A DNA stretch of 6,777 nt, from positions 1-6,777 of the forward strand of contig CAJOKK010000097.1 in assembly GCA_905235165.1 (NCBI GenBank). The letters are read 5' to 3'. Positions 5,669 through 6,777 of this stretch are shown piece after piece. Origin of the DNA: an uncultured Atopobiaceae bacterium (GTDB taxonomy: Bacteria > Actinomycetota > Coriobacteriia > Coriobacteriales > Atopobiaceae). The translations under genes were made by a program, and so were the position numbers. Positions within the stretch are counted from its first letter, which is position 1, and every line of letters starts with the position of its first letter. A model generated the notes under the pieces. The model was not told the origin of the DNA. It made no database searches and saw only the letters and a program-made list of their open reading frames with translations.

Positions 5669-5960
5669 CGGACTTCGACGGCCGTGGCCGCTCAAGTCCG
5701 TCAAAGTGCCCCATGTTTCGCGGACTTCGACGGCCGTGGCCGCTCAAGTCCGTCAAAACCGGGTCTGTTTCGCGGACTTCGACGACCAGAGCCGCCCAAG
5801 TCCGTCAAAGTGACCACTGTATCGCGGACTCCGACGGCCGTGGCCGCCCAAGTCCGTAATAGAGCGCCCCGTTTCGCGGACTCCGACGGCCGTGGCCGCC
5901 CAAGTCCGTAATAGCAGGCCCAGTTTCGCGGACTTCGACGGCCGGGGCCGCCCAAGTCCG
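5669..5960. repeat. Array of six palindromic units at an exact 52-bp period
   Basis: Six 32-bp units start at 5669, 5721, 5773, 5825, 5877 and 5929. Each opens with CGGACT, has a GGCC-NN-GGCC core (degenerate in unit 3) and closes with AAGTCCG, so it is an imperfect palindrome. Units are separated by 20 bp whose ends are also conserved (tcaaa or taata at the left, gtttcg at the right), leaving only about 9 variable bases. Units 1-3 share tcaaa; units 4-5 share CGGACTCCG and taata. The last unit is followed by an A-rich run (5961-5972). The 52-bp period is not a multiple of three, so it is not a coding repeat. The conserved flanks and absence of cas genes argue against CRISPR. Confidence 0.95.
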
Positions 5961-5980
5961 AAAAACAAAAAAGCGCCGCG

Positions 5981-6010
5981 CCGGCAAACCTCCGATGGGA
6001 AGTTTGCCGG
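5981..6010. repeat. Inverted repeat after the 52-bp array
   Basis: CCGGCAAAC pairs perfectly with GTTTGCCGG (9 bp); inside, TCC pairs with GGA after one mismatch, leaving a GATG loop. On the minus strand it is followed 8 bases later by T6-G-T5, which resembles a terminator with too large a gap. Its right arm continues into GGAAGTTGAGA, which resembles the left half of the next array. Confidence 0.55.
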
Positions 6011-6125
6011 GAAGTTGAGACCCAAGCTCGCTGTTCTTGTCACCTACGGATCAAGCCCGCGCATCACCTTTCGTCGCGGCAGGATCTCCCCCGTTCACCC
6101 GCCTACCTCCAAGCTCCCAAAACCG
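6011..6125. other. Gene-free spacer between the two arrays
   Basis: No coding potential, promoter or strong structure was seen. It separates the two 52-bp-period arrays, whose phases do not match (457 bp from first unit to first unit, not a multiple of 52). Confidence 0.45.
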
Positions 6126-6281
6126 CTGCCGGTAAGTTGGAGAAAATGACTCTCGAATCTCCAACTTTGCGGCATTGCTGCCGGTAAGTTGGAGAAACGG
6201 GGGCCTGAAATTACAACTATGCGGCGCCACTGCCGGTAAGTTGGAGAAACTGGAGCCCATATCTGCAACTATGCGGCATTG
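6126..6281. repeat. Second array: three units at an exact 52-bp period
   Basis: Units start at 6126, 6178 and 6230. Each has an identical 20-bp left part beginning CTGCCGGTAAGTTGG, about 15 variable bases, then a conserved right part CAACT-A/T-TGCGGC. Left and right are imperfectly complementary. In unit 1, GCCG and AAGTTGGAGA pair with TCTCCAACTT and CGGC around a 2-base mismatch; in units 2 and 3 only GCCG and AGTTG still pair. The variable part is therefore the loop of a conserved hairpin. The sequence is unrelated to the array at 5669-5960 although the period is the same. Confidence 0.93.
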
Positions 6282-6318
6282 GCGTCCGACAGAAACAAGA
6301 ACGGCCCTTCACGCCAAC

Positions 6319-6341
6319 AAAAAAAGCGCCCCGAAGGGCGC
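6319..6341 (-). terminator. Intrinsic terminator of tRNA-Arg
   Basis: On the minus strand GCGCCC-TTCG-GGGCGC forms a 6-bp stem closed by the very stable UUCG tetraloop and is followed by seven T. It lies 12 bp after the CCA of tRNA-Arg, so minus-strand transcription should stop before entering the repeat arrays. Confidence 0.93.
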
Positions 6342-6353
6342 CGTGAGTTCAAG

Positions 6354-6430
6354 TGGTGCGGCGTGAGGGATTCGAACCCCCGACGTACTGATTCGTAGTC
6401 AGTCCCTCTATCCAGCTGAGGTAACGCCGC
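6354..6430 (-). tRNA. tRNA-Arg(ACG)
   Basis: The reverse complement is a complete 77-nt tRNA. The acceptor GCGGCGT pairs with ACGCCGC, with A73 and encoded CCA. The anticodon loop CTACGAA in an ACTGA/TCAGT stem carries ACG, which after deamination to ICG reads CGU, CGC and CGA. The T-arm is GGGGG-TTCGAAT-CCCTC. It has its own strong promoter and terminator, so it is a single-gene transcript. Confidence 0.97.
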
Positions 6431-6442
6431 ATGTGCATGATT

Positions 6443-6470
6443 AGAATAGCCGTCTTTGAGAACAAGTCAA
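6443..6470 (-). promoter_or_regulatory. Promoter of tRNA-Arg
   Basis: On the minus strand TTGACT (6470-6465) and TATTCT (6448-6443) are separated by 16 bp, each matching consensus at five of six. The -10 ends 12 bp before the tRNA 5' end. This is the best complete -35/-10 pair in the window along with that of the HAD gene. Confidence 0.75.
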
Positions 6471-6599
6471 GCGCATTTGTAGAAACAGTGAACCATTTCT
6501 TTCGCAGGCCCCAGCAGATCCAGTGAAACTCAAATCTAACGTGTTACCTGCGTAAACACCCGTAGCCTCCTCAGCCGTTGACCCGCATGCGCTCACGAC

Positions 6600-6777
6600 T
6601 CATCCACAAACTCGCCGTAACGCGTAGTCATTACCGCAAGCAATTGAAAACGTATACGGCACTCCCCCGGCATCAAGTACGTCCTGCAAGTCTGAGAGGA
6701 AGCGGACGTCCTTCTCGTAGAACTTCTGCAGTGCCGCCATCGCGTCGCCCTCACAGGGGCCTAGCGCCCACAGCATT
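6600..6777 (-). CDS. Possible C-terminal end of an unidentified protein (partial at the right edge)
   Basis: On the minus strand an open frame runs from the window edge to a TGA at 6602-6600. The first in-frame ATG is at 6776-6774, so either a 58-aa protein starts there or, more likely, this is the tail of a longer gene. The readable part includes MAALQKFYEKDVRFLSDLQD and VLDAGGVPYTFSIACG. It looks protein-like, with an amphipathic helix and GC-rich third positions over the first 40 codons; the last 15 or so codons have weaker codon bias. I do not recognise the family. It could be a decayed fragment. The interval between it and the tRNA-Arg promoter (about 6471-6599) shows nothing I can name. 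Confidence 0.35.
   Translation of the reverse strand, partial: MLWALGPCEGDAMAALQKFYEKDVRFLSDLQDVLDAGGVPYTFSIACGNDYALRRVCG

Noticed and set aside
5684..5955. Several overlapping open frames on both strands with Arg/Pro/Ser-rich products
   Set aside because: They arise from the GC-rich palindromic 52-bp repeats, have no ribosome-binding sites or known domains, and the period is not a multiple of three.
5669..5960. CRISPR array (32-bp repeats, 20-bp spacers)
   Set aside because: The apparent spacers share conserved ends with only about 9 variable bases, adjacent ones are related to each other, 20 bp is too short for normal spacers, repeats are diverged among themselves, and no cas gene is present.
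6544..6560. Hairpin GTGTT/AACAC as terminator of the partial right-edge gene
   Set aside because: Only five continuous pairs and no T-run on the minus strand.

Overview
The window looks like chromosomal DNA from a high-GC actinobacterium, most plausibly a member of the Coriobacteriia (Collinsella/Olsenella-like). That placement is an inference from the GC-rich third codon positions, the RecR and GluQRS sequences, the Pro/Ala-rich DnaX and the tRNA genes with encoded CCA. No taxonomic search was possible.

Left part (1-800, minus strand): the N-terminal 127 codons of a HAD-type hydrolase run off the left edge. The gene has a convincing promoter and a leader with two perfect hairpins. To its right is a tRNA-Asp(GUC) gene with its own -10 box and intrinsic terminator.

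Centre (796-3983, minus strand): the classic replication/repair cluster dnaX - ebfC(ybaB) - recR, which encodes the clamp-loader tau subunit, the nucleoid-associated EbfC protein and the recombination mediator RecR. Spacing is tight (36 bp and 2 bp), so it is probably one transcript from a -10 box at 4028-4033. Divergent from it on the plus strand is gluQ (4062-5048), the glutamyl-Q tRNA(Asp) synthetase. Its known substrate is the queuosine at position 34 of tRNA-Asp(GUC), and a gene for that tRNA lies in this same window.

Right part (5049-6777): tRNA-Ser(GCU) on plus and tRNA-Arg(ACG) on minus point toward each other. Between them lies about 1.16 kb with no credible gene, filled with structured repeats. 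(1) An exact 89-bp direct repeat re-creates the 3' end of tRNA-Ser and its terminator 178 bp downstream. The segment between the copies can fold into a three-armed, cloverleaf-like shape. (2) Six palindromic units repeat at exactly 52 bp. (3) Three units of a different imperfect palindrome also repeat at exactly 52 bp. The shared period in two unrelated repeat families, equal to about five helical turns of B-DNA, is the most unusual feature of the window. At the right edge there is a short minus-strand open frame that may be the end of a gene lying outside the window.
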